The notes under the pieces are model-generated. The model searched no databases and was not told the DNA's origin. It worked only from the letters and a program-made list of their open reading frames with translations. 64,000 bases of DNA from Dermanyssus gallinae (lineage: Eukaryota; Arthropoda; Arachnida; Mesostigmata; Dermanyssidae): positions 124,001-188,000 of the forward strand of contig QVRM01006615.1 of assembly GCA_003439945.1 (NCBI GenBank), read 5' to 3'. Below, one piece after another: positions 1 to 12,812 of the stretch. The position numbers were made by a program, and so were the translations under genes. Position 1 is the first letter of the stretch; every line of letters begins with the position of its first letter.

Positions 1-2159
1 TAAAAAAAAATGCAGCTCAGAGATAACTAACTTGTCGTCTCGAGAGGAGCTAGACTCGCTGGAGCTAGTGATAAATGAGTCGACACGTTCTGCAATTAGT
101 TCGTGCAGTCCCGCGAGACTGCTCGATGCGCGATTGGACCGCACAGTTTGGGTGGTGGGGGAAATTTCCCACGTGCCTTATAGCTGGCATGCGGTGAGAG
201 GACGCGAATTCCACGCAAACGGTAGGTAGTGACGGTATGAAGAATATATATGCAAATGTTCGCAACGCTAAAGCGGTATTGCTACTCACGCTCGCACTTG
301 CACGGCCGTGGTCGACGACACGCAGGGGTCTGCATCTGCCAGACCACTTTTAGAGTACATAGATGAATATACGCTTATCGATCGATTGTAGACGAAGTAA
401 TTTATATCGATAAGGAAGTTTTGGGGTGGGGTAATCTCAATAGCACAACATCTCTACGAGATCTATTTGTGCCATATAACATAATGCGCAAATGCGCTTT
501 GTGCTAAACTGTGCATGTTTGTCCAACTAAACGTACCAAATGAACGTATGGCAGCATTAAGCAATTCCTTTCAGCTCCCCGTCCACCCATAGCATATGAA
601 ACCGCTCCCTCTCTTGGTGACCTTTGTTATTAGCGATATTGTAATGCGGCGGCTCCTGATATATATATATATATATATATATATGGAGCCGCGCCTGCCT
701 AACGATACTGACATATAGGAGAGCTCTCTACCAGAGTGCCATCAATCGGTCTACTGTAAAGTGAATGTAAACAGGTCTATTTTACATTTCAGGTATCTGC
801 TCTCGTTCCACCCTTGTTACACAGCAACACAAACATCTCGGCCATCTGCCATAGGAAAATAAGAACGTCCCTAGGATGCCGCAATTTAGACAGAACTTTG
901 CAACCAGTTCGAACAGGCCTCATCTGTCCTCGTTGGCGTTGTTCGATGGCGCACTGTAGCACGGCACATCTGTGTGAAAAATGCTAAAGCTACGTTTACA
1001 CTTGGAAACAATCATAGAAAGATATTCGTTCGGCAAACACAAGCTTTAGACGTGAACGGGATAAACACTCGTGAGGGGGGCCGTTTACGTCCGAACTACA
1101 GCACCTCTGCATCGCTAGCGTCACTCGCGTTGGCTACCGTTGTTAATGCTGGTGAGTTTGCTGGACGCGCAATACACACGGTACACTTCACTCTGTCGCC
1201 GCCAGGGTGGTCCTTCTGGATTCTTGCTCTAAGCGCTTTTCTTTCTCGTCTTTTTTGTTTTACCTTTCACCGAGCCAGGCTGGGCAGCTCACTGGGGCCG
1301 CATCAGTCATTTGCATCAGTTGTAGTAGAATTCGCTGTGCGTGATGCGTTTGGCAAAGGCATCAGCTGATGCCCACGGATCAGAAGAGTGCCGAGTCAAC
1401 ATTGCGTTTTGTATGATGCCTCGTTGGCACGTCTGCGAGGCCGATGGTACAGCAAACCACTGTCATCACCGCTACCGACCCCACAGGAGACGGCCTGATC
1501 CCAGGTCCTGAAGAGGCTGGTAGTCTCACAAATAACAAAAATCATTGCGTTCGTATATATCATGTCGAGGTGTTGGTATAGTCGACCCACAGCGGCGCTG
1601 CAACACCGCTGCAGGACCTTGGTGATACAAGTGATACTGAATCGTCGTATAGTAGTAGTATATTGTATATTGTCATATAATATATAATATATTATCTTAT
1701 TTACCATATAGTATATATTATATTAATAATTTAATTCCAATCCCGGGTAACCAACGCACACTTTACCATCAACAACCGGCTTACCATCAACAGTACACTG
1801 TTGCGCGACTGAGGTTAAAACCGATATGGCTGAAATACTTAAACATTTCTGCAGCTGCATTAACAACATATTGGCCCCTCGATATTAAAAGCTCAACGTA
1901 TCCAGTGTTGCTAGAGAACAACTGTACGGCGTACAAATGAGTTCTACTCATGCAAGGGTAGACTTCTCTGGTTACCCATCATTGCATCGCAATGATGCCG
2001 TGACCAAGATCATTATGTTATTAATGTTCTACCTGATATCTCCGACTGGCAGACTTTTCACGCAGAATTTTGTTCCTGGCTTGCAACACTTACCTGAAAC
2101 AGAGAGAAGAAGAACACTATAAGTCGTGTTTTGCAAACACACTGAATGTTGGCATATAC
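1..2159. other. No gene recognised
   Basis: Anonymous DNA apart from the (TA)n hairpin at 649-692 and an AT-rich stretch at 1625-1735. The longest frame (974-1369) starts at GTG and resembles no known protein. Confidence 0.5.
659..684. repeat. (TA)n array inside an inverted repeat
   Basis: The array is bracketed by GCGGCTCC (649-656) and GGAGCCGC (685-692), giving one continuous hairpin-forming unit. Confidence 0.9.
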
Positions 2160-2252
2160 TGCATATATATATATATATATATATATATACAGTATCAAAT
2201 TTGATTCAAAATGTTAATGGAGTAACAATTGTCTCCTGATTGAGAATGTATG

Positions 2253-2291
<39 letters not shown>

Positions 2292-2375
2292 TACCAAATT
2301 TAATTCAGAATGTTACTGGAGTAACAATTGTCTCCTGATTGAGAATGTATGTATTCAAATATATATATATCATTT
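2160..2375 (+). repeat. Tandem duplication of a block holding a (TA)n array
   Basis: Two units of about 110 bp. Each has a (TA)n array (2164-2188; 2258-2288) followed by ACAGTA-CAAATTT-ATTCA and then GGAGTAACAATTGTCTCCTG, ending ATTGAGAATGTATGTATT. Units differ by a few substitutions and by array length. Confidence 0.85.
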
Positions 2376-2379
2376 AATA

Positions 2380-3055
2380 AAACACATGTTTTTAAATAAT
2401 AAAATCATCTAGCTAACTGCGTTGGAAAAATAGCTCTTTGACATATATGTCCTATCTGTCGAGATGATACATAGGACACGGCCGGTCGCAATAACGACAC
2501 ACGCAGCCTACGTCAGGATCGTGGAAGTCTCTTCTATGGCAGAGTTAATGGTGGCATCCATTAAGTGAATAGCGGGTCACAAGAAGTCGGTTGAGTCGTA
2601 ATGGTCTCTGCCAGCTCTGCGTTACTTGCTGGCAATTTGAAAAAGCTTCCGGGAACTGCTTGAACTTTCTTTACAAAGTTATTTTTTGAACTGAAGAAGA
2701 GCAGAGGTTTCTGGAAGACTAACTCTAGTAACTAGATCTTCAACAAGCGGTTGATTGGAAAGCATGAGGTTCTTTGCATTCCGTGATAACCCAATAGTTA
2801 GTTTGAAAATCGTGACCTTACTTAATTTTTCGACGACAGCCTTAAGAGCATCCGATTTATTGCGTCGCTTGATATTTAACAAGGAAATGTAGCATCTGTT
2901 CAGAGCACATTGTTGAAATGGGCGCATCCTGGGTAAGGGAACCCGTGACTACACGTTTGGGCAGAAACAATTAATCAATCCAAAGTGCTAAAAAACACAA
3001 AATAAATATATTTATATATAAATTTAGATATGCTGAATAGTATTCGCTCTGGACA

Positions 3056-3092
<37 letters not shown>

Positions 3093-4908
3093 GGCACTAG
3101 GGAATGTAGCTTATTGCGAGCTCAGACAGGACGCGAAAAAAGCCGTTGTCCTATCTCAAGCTGGATGATCGGAAATGAAATCCCGCAACGAACTACTCTC
3201 TACAGTATCCTAGCCCGTATCCTATATCAGAGTTAAGGAAGATGGTGGGCCTTGGCTTTCACCGCAGTTGCCCGGCGTGTATTGTGTAAGCTATATGTGT
3301 TGCCTTCAACCCCCCCCCCCCTCACTTATGGAAAATATGTTTCGTCCTAGAGACAGGTGGCTTCAAACTCATGTGGCCTAGGACTGTTGTCAGATGTTTA
3401 TTTAGGTTTGATAGTGTTTCTTTGTGGGCGCTTGTGCTTCATGTACTTGGCTGAACTGGAAGGGGCCGGACCGATTGGTGAAGCCGTGGAGAGGGTTTTC
3501 TGCTGTAGTTCTACGTAGTTCTTCGCGCATTCCACGTGATTTGTCCGCTTAAAAAGAAGATAACTTCAAGATAGACTAAGTTAACCACCTGAAATCACTG
3601 GTGACTGTATCGTTAGCCATTTAAATGTGACTGGAGCGCTTGGCAGTCCGACAGACATCAAGCCAACTCTAAAAACAACGATATTCAGGAAATTTAGATG
3701 CAATTTTTTCTTTGTAGGCCTCATTAGCAGGGCACTTAGAGAACCTGGCTTATGATCGAGTGATAGAATACAGCAAGCGTCAGGAAGATAGTCCAGAGAG
3801 TTGTCTAATCATGATAGTAAGTATTCGTCTTGTTTACGATTTCGTAAAGTTTTTGATTGTTTCAAATACAAATGCGTATTCGGCCCATTATCCTTCGACA
3901 ATAGCAGAGAGGCTTGACAATAAGCTCTTGGGCCGCATGATAGTGCCTTCCTGTTCCAAGCGTTGGATTACTTTGGTAACGATGCAGTGTGCCGTCTGCC
4001 GGTGAGAAACGTATTAGTAAATAAAGAATAGTTAACTTACTAGCGGGTGTTTTTTTGTATCTATTCTGTGAGTGATTTTGTTTTGTACGACGTACGGCGT
4101 CCTCTCCTAGCCGGACAGTTTCAATGAATTTAGGGTTCTTGACGTAACGTCCCTGTGGTCTGCTACTTGTGAGATGAGCATAGAACAATAACTTACAAAA
4201 ACGAAGCTCCTTACCATGATTTGCTATATTTGTTGTTGCTGTTGTTGAAACCTCATTTTGTTGATATTTGAGCTTTTGGAACAGAAACTGCGTCGTCATG
4301 GGTAAAGTATGCTTTTCTATTCGCAGATTTGCAGCCTCTCGCAAATACCGCCAAACCAACCGAAATAGAAATTCGATCGTTGGATTTGTCGTTGTCTAAC
4401 CACGAAGCTAGCTGCCTAGACCGCAAGGGGTCCGCAGCGGGGGGGGGGGGGTGATGTTGTTTCTTTTCGAGCAACGCTTTTGCGTTGCTGTGCGACGGCC
4501 ATGTTTCATCAAGAGTGGCGGTCATGGAGTGCATCGTGTTTTGCCACGGCGACACGGCAGATCCATCCAGACTGCGGAAGTGGCAACGCGTGATGCTGAG
4601 TGCTCGTAACTAATTGTACTCTGTGCGCATTGGGTCTATGCTGCGTCTATACAGGCTGATTGTGGTGGGTGCTAGACTGCTTCAATATGGACTGTGTAGG
4701 CACTGTAAGAACCTAGCCACCTATTTTATCGGAGATGTCGTGTGTGAGCTCGATTCGGGAAGAAGGCTCTAATCGAGGCTGTTGAGATTTGTCGGGTAAA
4801 CTAGCTTACTTGGACTTACCTGCCGTCTGTTCTCAGATTCGGTGCTTGTTTTTATAATGTTCTCTGACCTCTCTACATATTCCAATGTGCATCATGTCGT
4901 GCTTCATT
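2380..4908. other. No gene recognised
   Basis: Contains a C12 run (3310-3322), a G run (4438-4451) and one (TA)n array. A 165-codon minus frame (4359-3862) shows no domain and is within chance length. Confidence 0.5.
3059..3089. repeat. (TA)n array
   Basis: Uninterrupted TA repeat, about 15 units. Confidence 0.95.
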
Positions 4909-5031
4909 GAAGCCTTCACGTCTAGAGACCGTGTGTTGAAACGTTGGCGTCTAAATACAGTGTGTTGAAGCCTTGGCGTCTAAACACCGTGTGTTGAAGC
5001 CTTGGCGTCTAAACACCGTGTGTTTGTCTGT
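4909..5031 (+). repeat. 29-bp tandem minisatellite, about four units
   Basis: The unit GTGTGTTGAAGCCTTGGCG plus TCTAAACACC repeats four times; the first unit is diverged (TTCACGTCTAGAGACC) and the last two are nearly identical. No spacers are present, so it is not a CRISPR array. Confidence 0.85.
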
Positions 5032-5199
5032 GCCACCTTTTTTTCATTGTCACGCGTTAGGCAGTCAGGTTAAACCGCTTTTTGGATGCGATGCATGTAC
5101 TGTTGAAAGCATTGAACAACTAAAATGGTTAGGCTAAATGCGAGGTCATCTCCCATTAGGGCCTGTCGTCAATACACGAATATCAGACATTAGTCTCAT

Positions 5200-6900
5200 C
5201 GCTTTTCCAGGTTCTCCTACCATTCCTACCTTAGTTCGTTCATGTCTGCATCAGCTTCATCCGGCAATCGTTCATTTCTCAGTTTCTTGAGGCCAACCTG
5301 TATCCTCCTATTGTCTGAAGTGCCATGGTCTATCTAGACAAACGACGCATTTGCCACCACCTTTCCGTGGACTCGATTGGCGCATATCGCCACTAACCTC
5401 TGAATGTTCCATAACAGCCATGCTACATGCCGTGAACTCCATTATTTAGAGCCGCCCTTCCCCACACTGACAACGCGTAGACCACCACCGAGTCTACAAC
5501 GAAAGTTAGCAATCTTCTGATGCTCTCTTTTGCTTTCCTAACACGGGGCACAACCTTGCCTATAATTGTGGCCGCAAGTCGCTTCAATGCTCAGTTCACG
5601 GGAGACCTAAACGACGTAGGCTGGTTTAGCCTTACGATCAGATACTTAACGCTGTCGCTGCGACGTTCTGTCACGTCCTTCTCTCTTGGTCGTATCACCA
5701 CTTGCCGCAATTTTGTATTTCCGCACATGAGAATTGCCTCCGATTTCACTGGCTTTCAAAGCCTGTAGCACTCTCGCAGTCATCTTCTGTCATTTCCCAC
5801 CTTTATCCCATCCTCGTGTCGGTCCGCTCAGATAGTCAACCACTACCAGTCCAAGGTATGACGGGACACCCTTAGCGGCGCGGCCAGTGTTTGTTTCCAT
5901 CACTTTCCATTCCATGGAAGTTTAACGCATTCTTAATATCGAGCAACATCACCACTGGGCAGCCTTTCCGAATTTCCTGTGTTTTTCATCGTTCTTTGTC
6001 TGCAACTTTTAGTGTACTCTCAGTAGCCGACAGTGAGGACCGCCTTTTACGGAAACCGTATTGGTGATCGGCCTCTATCGACTGTTTTCCCCGACTCACT
6101 TATCAGCCGGTAAACTGTTATCTCCTCAAAAGTATTGCCGATCTTAGCGCAGTCCGGCCGGTATGACAAGGGCTCCTCCGCCGATTTGCCCAGCTTCAGC
6201 AATAGCGCCTTTCTGGGTTGCCTCCAAGCTGTTGGAAAGCGTCCTTTTAGCAGCAATCTATCATCGTCATCTGAATCAGATTGGTCCTTTAATTTACCAG
6301 AGTCGCCAGGGGATACTGCCTGGAGTTAGCGCTTTGCCAATTTTTATGCCTGCCTCACCCTACTGGGGTCGAACAGCGTACGGACAGATCGTGCTGTTCT
6401 GACGATATGACTAGACACTTCGGGAAAAAGCACCTCTATGACCCGCGCTACCTGCTCATCCACCTGTTTCAAATGAATTGGCATAACTTGAAGTTACCTT
6501 ACTGCGATGCAGTACCTTATTTCCCAAGGTACTTATTTGACTTTCTCGCATATTTTTCCTCAGTATTTTACTTTTGCTTATAGCCGTATCTGCTTGATCC
6601 CAACAAAATACGTTTTCGTTCAGTCGTAACATCAAAATCTTCCAAAAATGAACAAAAATATTTTGTACTCTTATTCAGTGACGCAAAGCAGCTATTTTAT
6701 CTAGGTCCTTAATGACAACCCTGGCCTTATAGATTCGGATCTTGAGCTCTTTCTCAGTGTAGTCTGATTCATATTGTTAGTAGCAAAATACTGTTGGTCT
6801 TCTTCATAAGTCTCCCTAATTTAGAGCCGAAATACACCGTTCGAGGCTTTTATTTTCTGAGCCAGTCCTTCATAATGTTTAGATTTTACATGATACTTGA
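5200..6900 (-). pseudogene. R1/LOA-like LINE ORF2 remnant
   Basis: Reading the minus strand from 6470 down, VDEQVARVIEVLFPEV matches the pre-RT segment of R1/LOA/I-type elements. LLKGRFPTAWRQPRKALLLKLGK and SYRPDCAKIGNTFEE (6256-6120) form the fingers. QYGFRKRRSSLSATES (6065-6015) and VVMLLDIKNALNF (about 5965-5925) give the next RT motif and motif A with its aspartate. YLGLVVVDYLSER follows, then a thumb with VVDSVVVYALSVWGRAA (about 5505-5455). Motif C was not found. The frame changes at least five times, so it is a pseudogene. Limits are approximate; the 5' part between 6500 and 6900 is supported only by a weak SDYTEKELKIRIYKAR-like stretch near 6750. Confidence 0.65.
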
Positions 6901-7279
6901 GCTGTCAAAGCGCACCGATTTAGGTTGTAACACAAATATTGCAGCAATTGCTGGTCGATTGTTCACCGCCGTTTTCCCTATTCTTTTTTTATTTATGCAA
7001 GGTTTAAGTCACGCAGCATTTAGCAGCAGTGTCCTTCACGCGTCTTCCGTCTCCACGTTGTAGAAAAAACGATAACTTCATACTTCTGTGTTCCTTCATT
7101 AAGACTCCCTTAAAGAATTCAGCAGCTACTTCCGGAGTACCTTTGCGGCTATTAGAAGGCTTGACTGCGTGTCATTAATATCATCATTTTTGTTCTTTAG
7201 CCTTTCGCAGTCAACATCCTTAATATTTGCTAATTCTCCTTTCCTCCGTTTAACTTATTTTTATTATGCCTACATTATT

Positions 7280-7545
7280 TTCACACTTTTATACGCACAA
7301 ACTATTTTGTGCGGAATACTGATTTATATTAGGACGGTTTCCGTAAGACCCGCTTGGGCTATTTCGTCCAAAGGATCCGAATGAAAATCTATCCGGGTTG
7401 TCATTTGTATCACTGACGGCCTGCCAGACATCTCGTGTACTTTCGATCTCCTCAGTTTCTCTGGGACCCGTTGTCTGTTCTGCTGGTTGCGGATCTGTTT
7501 GACAGCTCCTATTAGCTGCTTTCCTATTAGGTGCGGTATAACCGT
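7280..7545 (-). pseudogene. Possible ORF1 debris of the adjacent LINE
   Basis: On the minus strand an open stretch of about 80 codons (7530-7290) contains CQTDPQPAEQTTGPRETEE and FGSFGRNSPSGSYGN. It is preceded, in another frame, by a basic run, KRPRRRSKEKKSRSMKARR (7600-7540). A charged, low-complexity segment 5' of a LINE ORF2 on the same strand would fit ORF1, but no zinc knuckle or RNA-binding motif is visible. It could be chance. Confidence 0.2.
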
Positions 7546-8095
7546 CTCGCCTTCATGCTCCTGGATTTCTTTTCCTTGGATCTACGTCTAGGCCTCTTTG
7601 TCGTGTATGCTCTTGCATTGACTGCCATTGTTGTTAACTCCGGTGAGATGCTTTTTGCCGGAGGCGTCCTCCTGAGTCTCTTGCAGGCTTTGACTGATAA
7701 TTTTGTCCCCTGCCTCAGGCTCTCAAATCAATTAGTATCATATCCTAATTCGTGCTAATGACGATGTAGTTCAACCATTTTGCTTATTCTGTACTGTTTG
7801 CACACTATGGTCACATAGCAAAACCCCACCCACAAGATACATTGCTGGCGTGCAAATTGGCGGGCCTGTTATTTACGCAGTGGAAGTCGAGTGAGCTTAG
7901 GATGGGATTCTAAAGCCCGCTTCTCCCTCGTGATCAAGCTATTCGTCAAGTCTATTCCCGAGCACTTTAGCAACACTATCGCTGTTGTTCGCTTCGGCAT
8001 TACACAGTCGGGCTAAAGCTAAAAGTTGAAAGCTAAAGCTGGAGAAGACGTTTGTCCGTAGAAGTATATTCAAGCGCTTGGTACATATACATATG

Positions 8096-8097
<2 letters not shown>

Positions 8098-8152
<55 letters not shown>
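8098..8152. repeat. (TA)n array at a LINE 5' boundary
   Basis: About 27 units; the CR1-like fragment begins within 10 bp of its right end. Confidence 0.95.
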
Positions 8153-8157
<5 letters not shown>

Positions 8158-9105
8158 AAGCTTTAAAGAGCGACATAGGGAACTGTAGCAGGAGGGAAGT
8201 GACCCGGAACGTTAGTGCGAGTCGCAGTACCTTTCACAGTGTGCTAAAAGGCGAACGACTGTTGAGGATAGCTATTCCGCCGTCGGCAGGTGTGTATCTG
8301 GTGTTCTGCAGGGCTCATGCTTAGACCCCCTAATGTATACAATATTTGAACAGAATCTCGGGGTTATGCTTGGGGATATTAGTGTTACATATATGCTGTA
8401 TGCAGACGATCTCAAAAGCTATGTAAAAACAAATAATGACTACAGCATTGCTATTCTACTGAAAGCAATTTATACTGTATCCTTATGGGCAGACAAAAAC
8501 CGCATGCAAATATCTACTTCCAAGTCTGCCGTTCTCAAGACAATGCCAGATACTATTCAGTATATGCTAAATGGCCAACCCATTCCTGAAGTCCCACTCT
8601 ACAACGGCCGAGGTTGTCAAAGCCGCATCTCGAATGTGTAATCTCATAATGCGGTCCTTCATCATACAGGATCATAATATGTACTTAAAGCAGTATCAAA
8701 CCTTAGTGGTACCCATGTAGACTTAATGCTGTCACGGATAGATGCCATTCTATAAAAGAAATGTTGACTTTTTGCAGAGCGTGCAGGATATATTTGTGAA
8801 ATGAGTTTCTCGTCGATGCTGTTTACCACGCGAGCGTATCGCATTGCCCAGTGTTAGCGAGTACCAATCCCACGCCGATAACCGCATGTTTAAACAGCTA
8901 GCGCGTCAGAATCTTATTACTAGGTATTTTGTTCTAAGACCAAATAATCTCCGGAGGGGCGTCTCCATCCACCCTCACGCGGTTGCTCTTGTGGACGTTG
9001 TGAACAACTCATTTGCCTGGAGGATTGCACGTCGTTTACAGATTCGAAACGACTTTGCTTCTATGGTTATACCCTTTTTTCAATAAAGGTAGTATGATAT
9101 GACTG
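8158..9105 (+). pseudogene. CR1-like LINE ORF2 3' fragment
   Basis: The fragment begins directly after a (TA)n array. Motif B is readable as VLQGSCLDPLMYTIFE around 8301-8350, followed by an intact motif C, MLYADDLKSY (8396-8425), and the palm-thumb segment to 8600. After a frame change, SRMCNLIMRSF and LQSVQDIFVK (8625-8800) lead into the frame 8844-9086 with LPSVSEYQ and FVLRPNNLRRGVSIHP. The whole thumb and C-terminal part is collinear with the copy at 38.6-39.2 kb. The 3' end carries TTTTTTCAATAAAGG at 9074. Stops and frameshifts near 8320, 8610 and 8720 make it non-coding. It is one of three CR1-like copies sharing a short AATAAAGG-type 3' end. Confidence 0.8.
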
Positions 9106-9590
9106 CATCCGTACTGACGGCAGCAAGTTCAAGCTCTGGTGGATCCAGATTACGAGCGATTGTTTGTCGACTGTAGCTAATTTGAGTGGCACATTAAATT
9201 GGGCACGTGGGAACCCGCTTTTGATTCACCAGCGTGGACGCCAGAGGCGCTCTTCCGTGAATGCGTGGGCTGGTTTGTTGAACAACTATTTCATAGGCCC
9301 AGACATACCTATTAACAGGTTGGATAAAGAAGCATACCATACCATACAAGAGTGAAACATCACCAGGACTGTTGGAAGGTGTTCCAGAAGATATAACACG
9401 AAGACGTGCTTAACTTCTGTGTAGGTCTGGTTGTCACATAATTGCACATTTTGTTTTTTCTATGTCGGGCAACAACACCAGTACAACGGATTTGTGTAAT
9501 ATCACTCTCACTCCGAAACATGGAGATTATGTCCCATTAGAAAAAAAATATTTACTTTTTCTATGTCGTTTTTAAATCATCCTGGAAGAA

Positions 9591-9592
<2 letters not shown>

Positions 9593-9660
<68 letters not shown>
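9593..9660. repeat. (TA)n array
   Basis: About 34 units. Confidence 0.95.
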
Positions 9661-9668
<8 letters not shown>

Positions 9669-10004
9669 GCTTTCAAAATGTCGACCAGAATTTGCTTTTC
9701 GGACGAACATATGTCGATCGAATTTCTCTATGTCTGGTGCCGCTTCGCCTGGCAGTTTTCTTCATCTGTTGTGCATCTCAAACAACAATTTGCAGACAAC
9801 ATATCGGGGAGTGTGGCTGTGCCAGAACTTGAAGCCAGCAAATAGACTCGAAATGAGTCCCTCAACAGAACATCTACACGTCGAACGAGATACGTGAACT
9901 AATCTCCTTCTGGCGCCTAGCCTCAGGATGCAAATTGCGCGAAGGGTTGCAGGCGTCTGCATTTTTTATTCATTGCATAAGCGTTCGTAGCGATAACAAC
10001 AATA

Positions 10005-10054
10005 CCAACAACAACAACAACAACAATACCAACAACAACAACAACAACAACAAC
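10005..10054 (+). repeat. (CAA)n array
   Basis: CAA repeat with ACC interruptions, followed by a GC-richer block to 10420. Confidence 0.9.
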
Positions 10055-10923
10055 CGCGGCAGCCGCACCAGTATTGCAGGCACTGGCAGTTTAAGCCAGC
10101 CGCTGACCGCTTGACGCCTTATTGGAAGCTTTCTCTCCGCCTTTCTCCAGGGGATTGGTCCTCCGAAACTCGTACGGCGGTAGAGCTTCTCGATTAAGTC
10201 AGATCGGAGATCTTCGATGCGCGCGACTGGTGGTGCAATATCGATCTCAGCAGAAATTCCTCTCTCCCTCTCACTCTCTCTGTCACGAGTGCAGATCGCC
10301 GCATCGCTTCGACGCACCAGGATGAGGCCTGAGGGCAGGCACCTCGGCGGCTTCAGCGGACCAACAGCGAAATCCCCCGCCGGCACCTCTGGAGACTTCG
10401 CTGCCTGGAGCATGCATTAAACACTACAATATGCGTGCATCGGCACATGCCTGTATACGTATACGGCTAATACACAAGCAGACGCGCATGCACAGCTATC
10501 CGAGACAAGCGAGGTAGAAAGGTCATGCTACTCCGAACTCCACCCCGTAGCTGTTTCGGCATTTCTATTTAAAATATCGCGCGATCCTCCTATCGAGATG
10601 TACAGCTTAAGTAAAATATCAACTGTGTCATATGGGAGAGCGGGGCATTTTCAGGCTTTTGTCTTTATTGAGATTATCTTGCGCAATCGTGCAACCCGGC
10701 CACAGTCCGATACCTGAAGGTGGGCGCGATCTACAAAGACTGCAGTTATACGGCGGGAAACCACAGTCCTACCACGGTAGAGTCTCAGTTGCTAACATTA
10801 GATTGCTGATCTTAGCTAAAGAGCTGTTTATATCACTCCTATCATACGCCACAAAAAAAACTTTGTAACGGCTAAGCCTATCCTAAAATGTATCTACCAT
10901 AAACAAAATTTAATAAAACAAAA

Positions 10924-10927
<4 letters not shown>

Positions 10928-10966
<39 letters not shown>
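10928..10966. repeat. (TA)n array
   Basis: About 19 units, followed by GTA and a T-run. Confidence 0.95.
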
Positions 10967-10970
<4 letters not shown>

Positions 10971-11292
10971 TTTTTTTAGATGATGCATTGGATGCAGCAG
11001 CAACAACAAAAAATACCAAAAAGGATATTAGCACCTAGAACGCAGAGGAAACACCACTAAATTTTAAGGCAAGTCTCAATCATAGGGGTTTAAACGAATT
11101 TTCGCGAAGTCTCACTACAGAGACCCAATGTGATGAGCTTACCAGTGCCGCCCTGTTCAGCGCCATAAAGCTTTGGTACCATATTACAACAAAATCATTG
11201 AGAACGAATACAAAAATAGTTTCGGGCACAAAGACAACAGTACAGTAGTAGACTGTTGAGTGAGCGTACGTTTACACTAGCACGACTCTACG

Positions 11293-11380
11293 TTATGCTT
11301 GGCTCATCCAAGTAAACAGACTAAAGGTGGCCTCAGTCGGTCAAATGCGAACGACTTCAGTCTTGACCTCAAGCAATCGA
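11293..11380 (+). repeat. Dispersed repeat T, copy 1
   Basis: GGCTCATCCAAGTAAACAGAC, AAGGTGGCCTCAGTC and CGACTTCAGTC align with 12736-12810 with small gaps. Similarity ends after about 85 bp. Confidence 0.55.
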
Positions 11381-12727
11381 GAGAACTAGAAACATTGACG
11401 TCGATAAGACTGCCATTCGTCTTAACGCCGTTGATCGTTTTATGTTCTTCAGGGATTGTCACAATGTCATTAAAATGTATATACCCCGTTTTTCGACTGC
11501 TCGAATTTTCAGAGCCGGTTAACCCGCCGTTAAAGATTAAGCCCGGAATACTTTGATACCCTCCCGGTAACAACGTTTGTCTCAAAGATCGTTTTGTCGC
11601 TGATCTTACTGAGCTCTCCCTAGACTCGCATACAGAGAGTCCTTAACAGTCCTTGTTGCAGCGTGGTCGCTGGCCCTGGATGGTATTGTATATATTCATT
11701 GACAATAGATGATAATATATAACATATGTTATCATATGTCCTTAATGAAGCATAGTTTGAAGAAAATGCCAAACACAACAGGGATCAAACTGGCAATACC
11801 CGGTAAATAACAACCATGGCTAACGCGCTAGCTCCTAAGCCATGCCGCCACGTTCCATTATATTTTAAGGGTCCTAACGACAAGGCACAGACATAACATA
11901 ATGGATCTGGATGGTCCCATGGAATTTTCGGAATATGGAATATTGGAAAGAGGCTATTTTGTCTAGGCTACACGCCCGAATACTTCCCCCCTCCTAACGT
12001 CACTTAAAACCTTTTCTGCTTTCGCTCTTTTTGGCAAATCCACTAAAAACTAAAATGAGTAAGTCATGTTACGATAAAGATGCTTATGACTTTTTACACA
12101 TAGTACTAGCACGCTTGCTGTTGGAAGGAACGGAGTCCTCATTATGCCTGTTAACCCAAGGCTGCAGGGTAATAGAAGAGCTTTAAGAATAATAATGTAA
12201 CTCATCCCCCGGTGTACCAATGCTGCATGCCCTGTTGTATCTTTAAGAACATACTAGTGGCACACTCTCAGAAAGTTCTTGACTTTGGCCAAGTTTCTAA
12301 ATTGAGCTTATATCATATACAATCTAGTTGCGACTTTAAATGCATTTTTACTAATTCGATTTACATGCAAATAGTATGTCCTGGTTTGAACGGTATTACA
12401 CAATTAGCGGCGTTCCTACGGGAATCCGGGAAAGAACACAAAACACCCAAATAGATGCATGGCACTGTCACGTCGATATTTGGAGTGTTCAAGTACCAAG
12501 TTCTTAGCAGATTGACTCTTTAAAAAACGTATCCGTGAAACAGCTAGCAAACATTAGATAAAGTAGTGAAACACCGTAACCGTAAATAATAATAATAATA
12601 ACAACGCGCCATAAAAAATAGGTACCCTAATTTAATAACCAATTTAGAAAGAATACTAAAACATTTCCGCGCAAACGGCCGACAGTGTTCCAAATGGAGA
12701 AGGACGGACTCCCACGACTCCGACATC

Positions 12728-12812
12728 ATGCTTCAGGCTCATCCAAGCAACCACACTGACGGTGGCCCCAGTCAAATGGGGACGACTTCAGTCGAGCTTG
12801 GCCTTTCGCCGC
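12728..12812 (+). repeat. Dispersed repeat T, copy 2
   Basis: A counterpart of 11293-11380 (GGCTCATCCAAGCAACCACAC and CGGTGGCCCCAGTC), 1.4 kb away in the same orientation. Confidence 0.55.

Noticed and set aside
974..1369. 131-codon plus-strand frame with a hydrophobic segment
   Set aside because: No ATG at its start, no homology recognised, and no supporting context.
3862..4359. 165-codon minus-strand frame
   Set aside because: No domain or repeat relationship; chance length.
4909..5031. CRISPR-like array
   Set aside because: Repeats are directly adjacent with no spacers, and the genome is eukaryotic.
9970..10413. 147-codon minus-strand frame ending in leucines
   Set aside because: The leucine run is the CAA array read in reverse. 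The remaining 100 residues match nothing recognised, so no gene is called.
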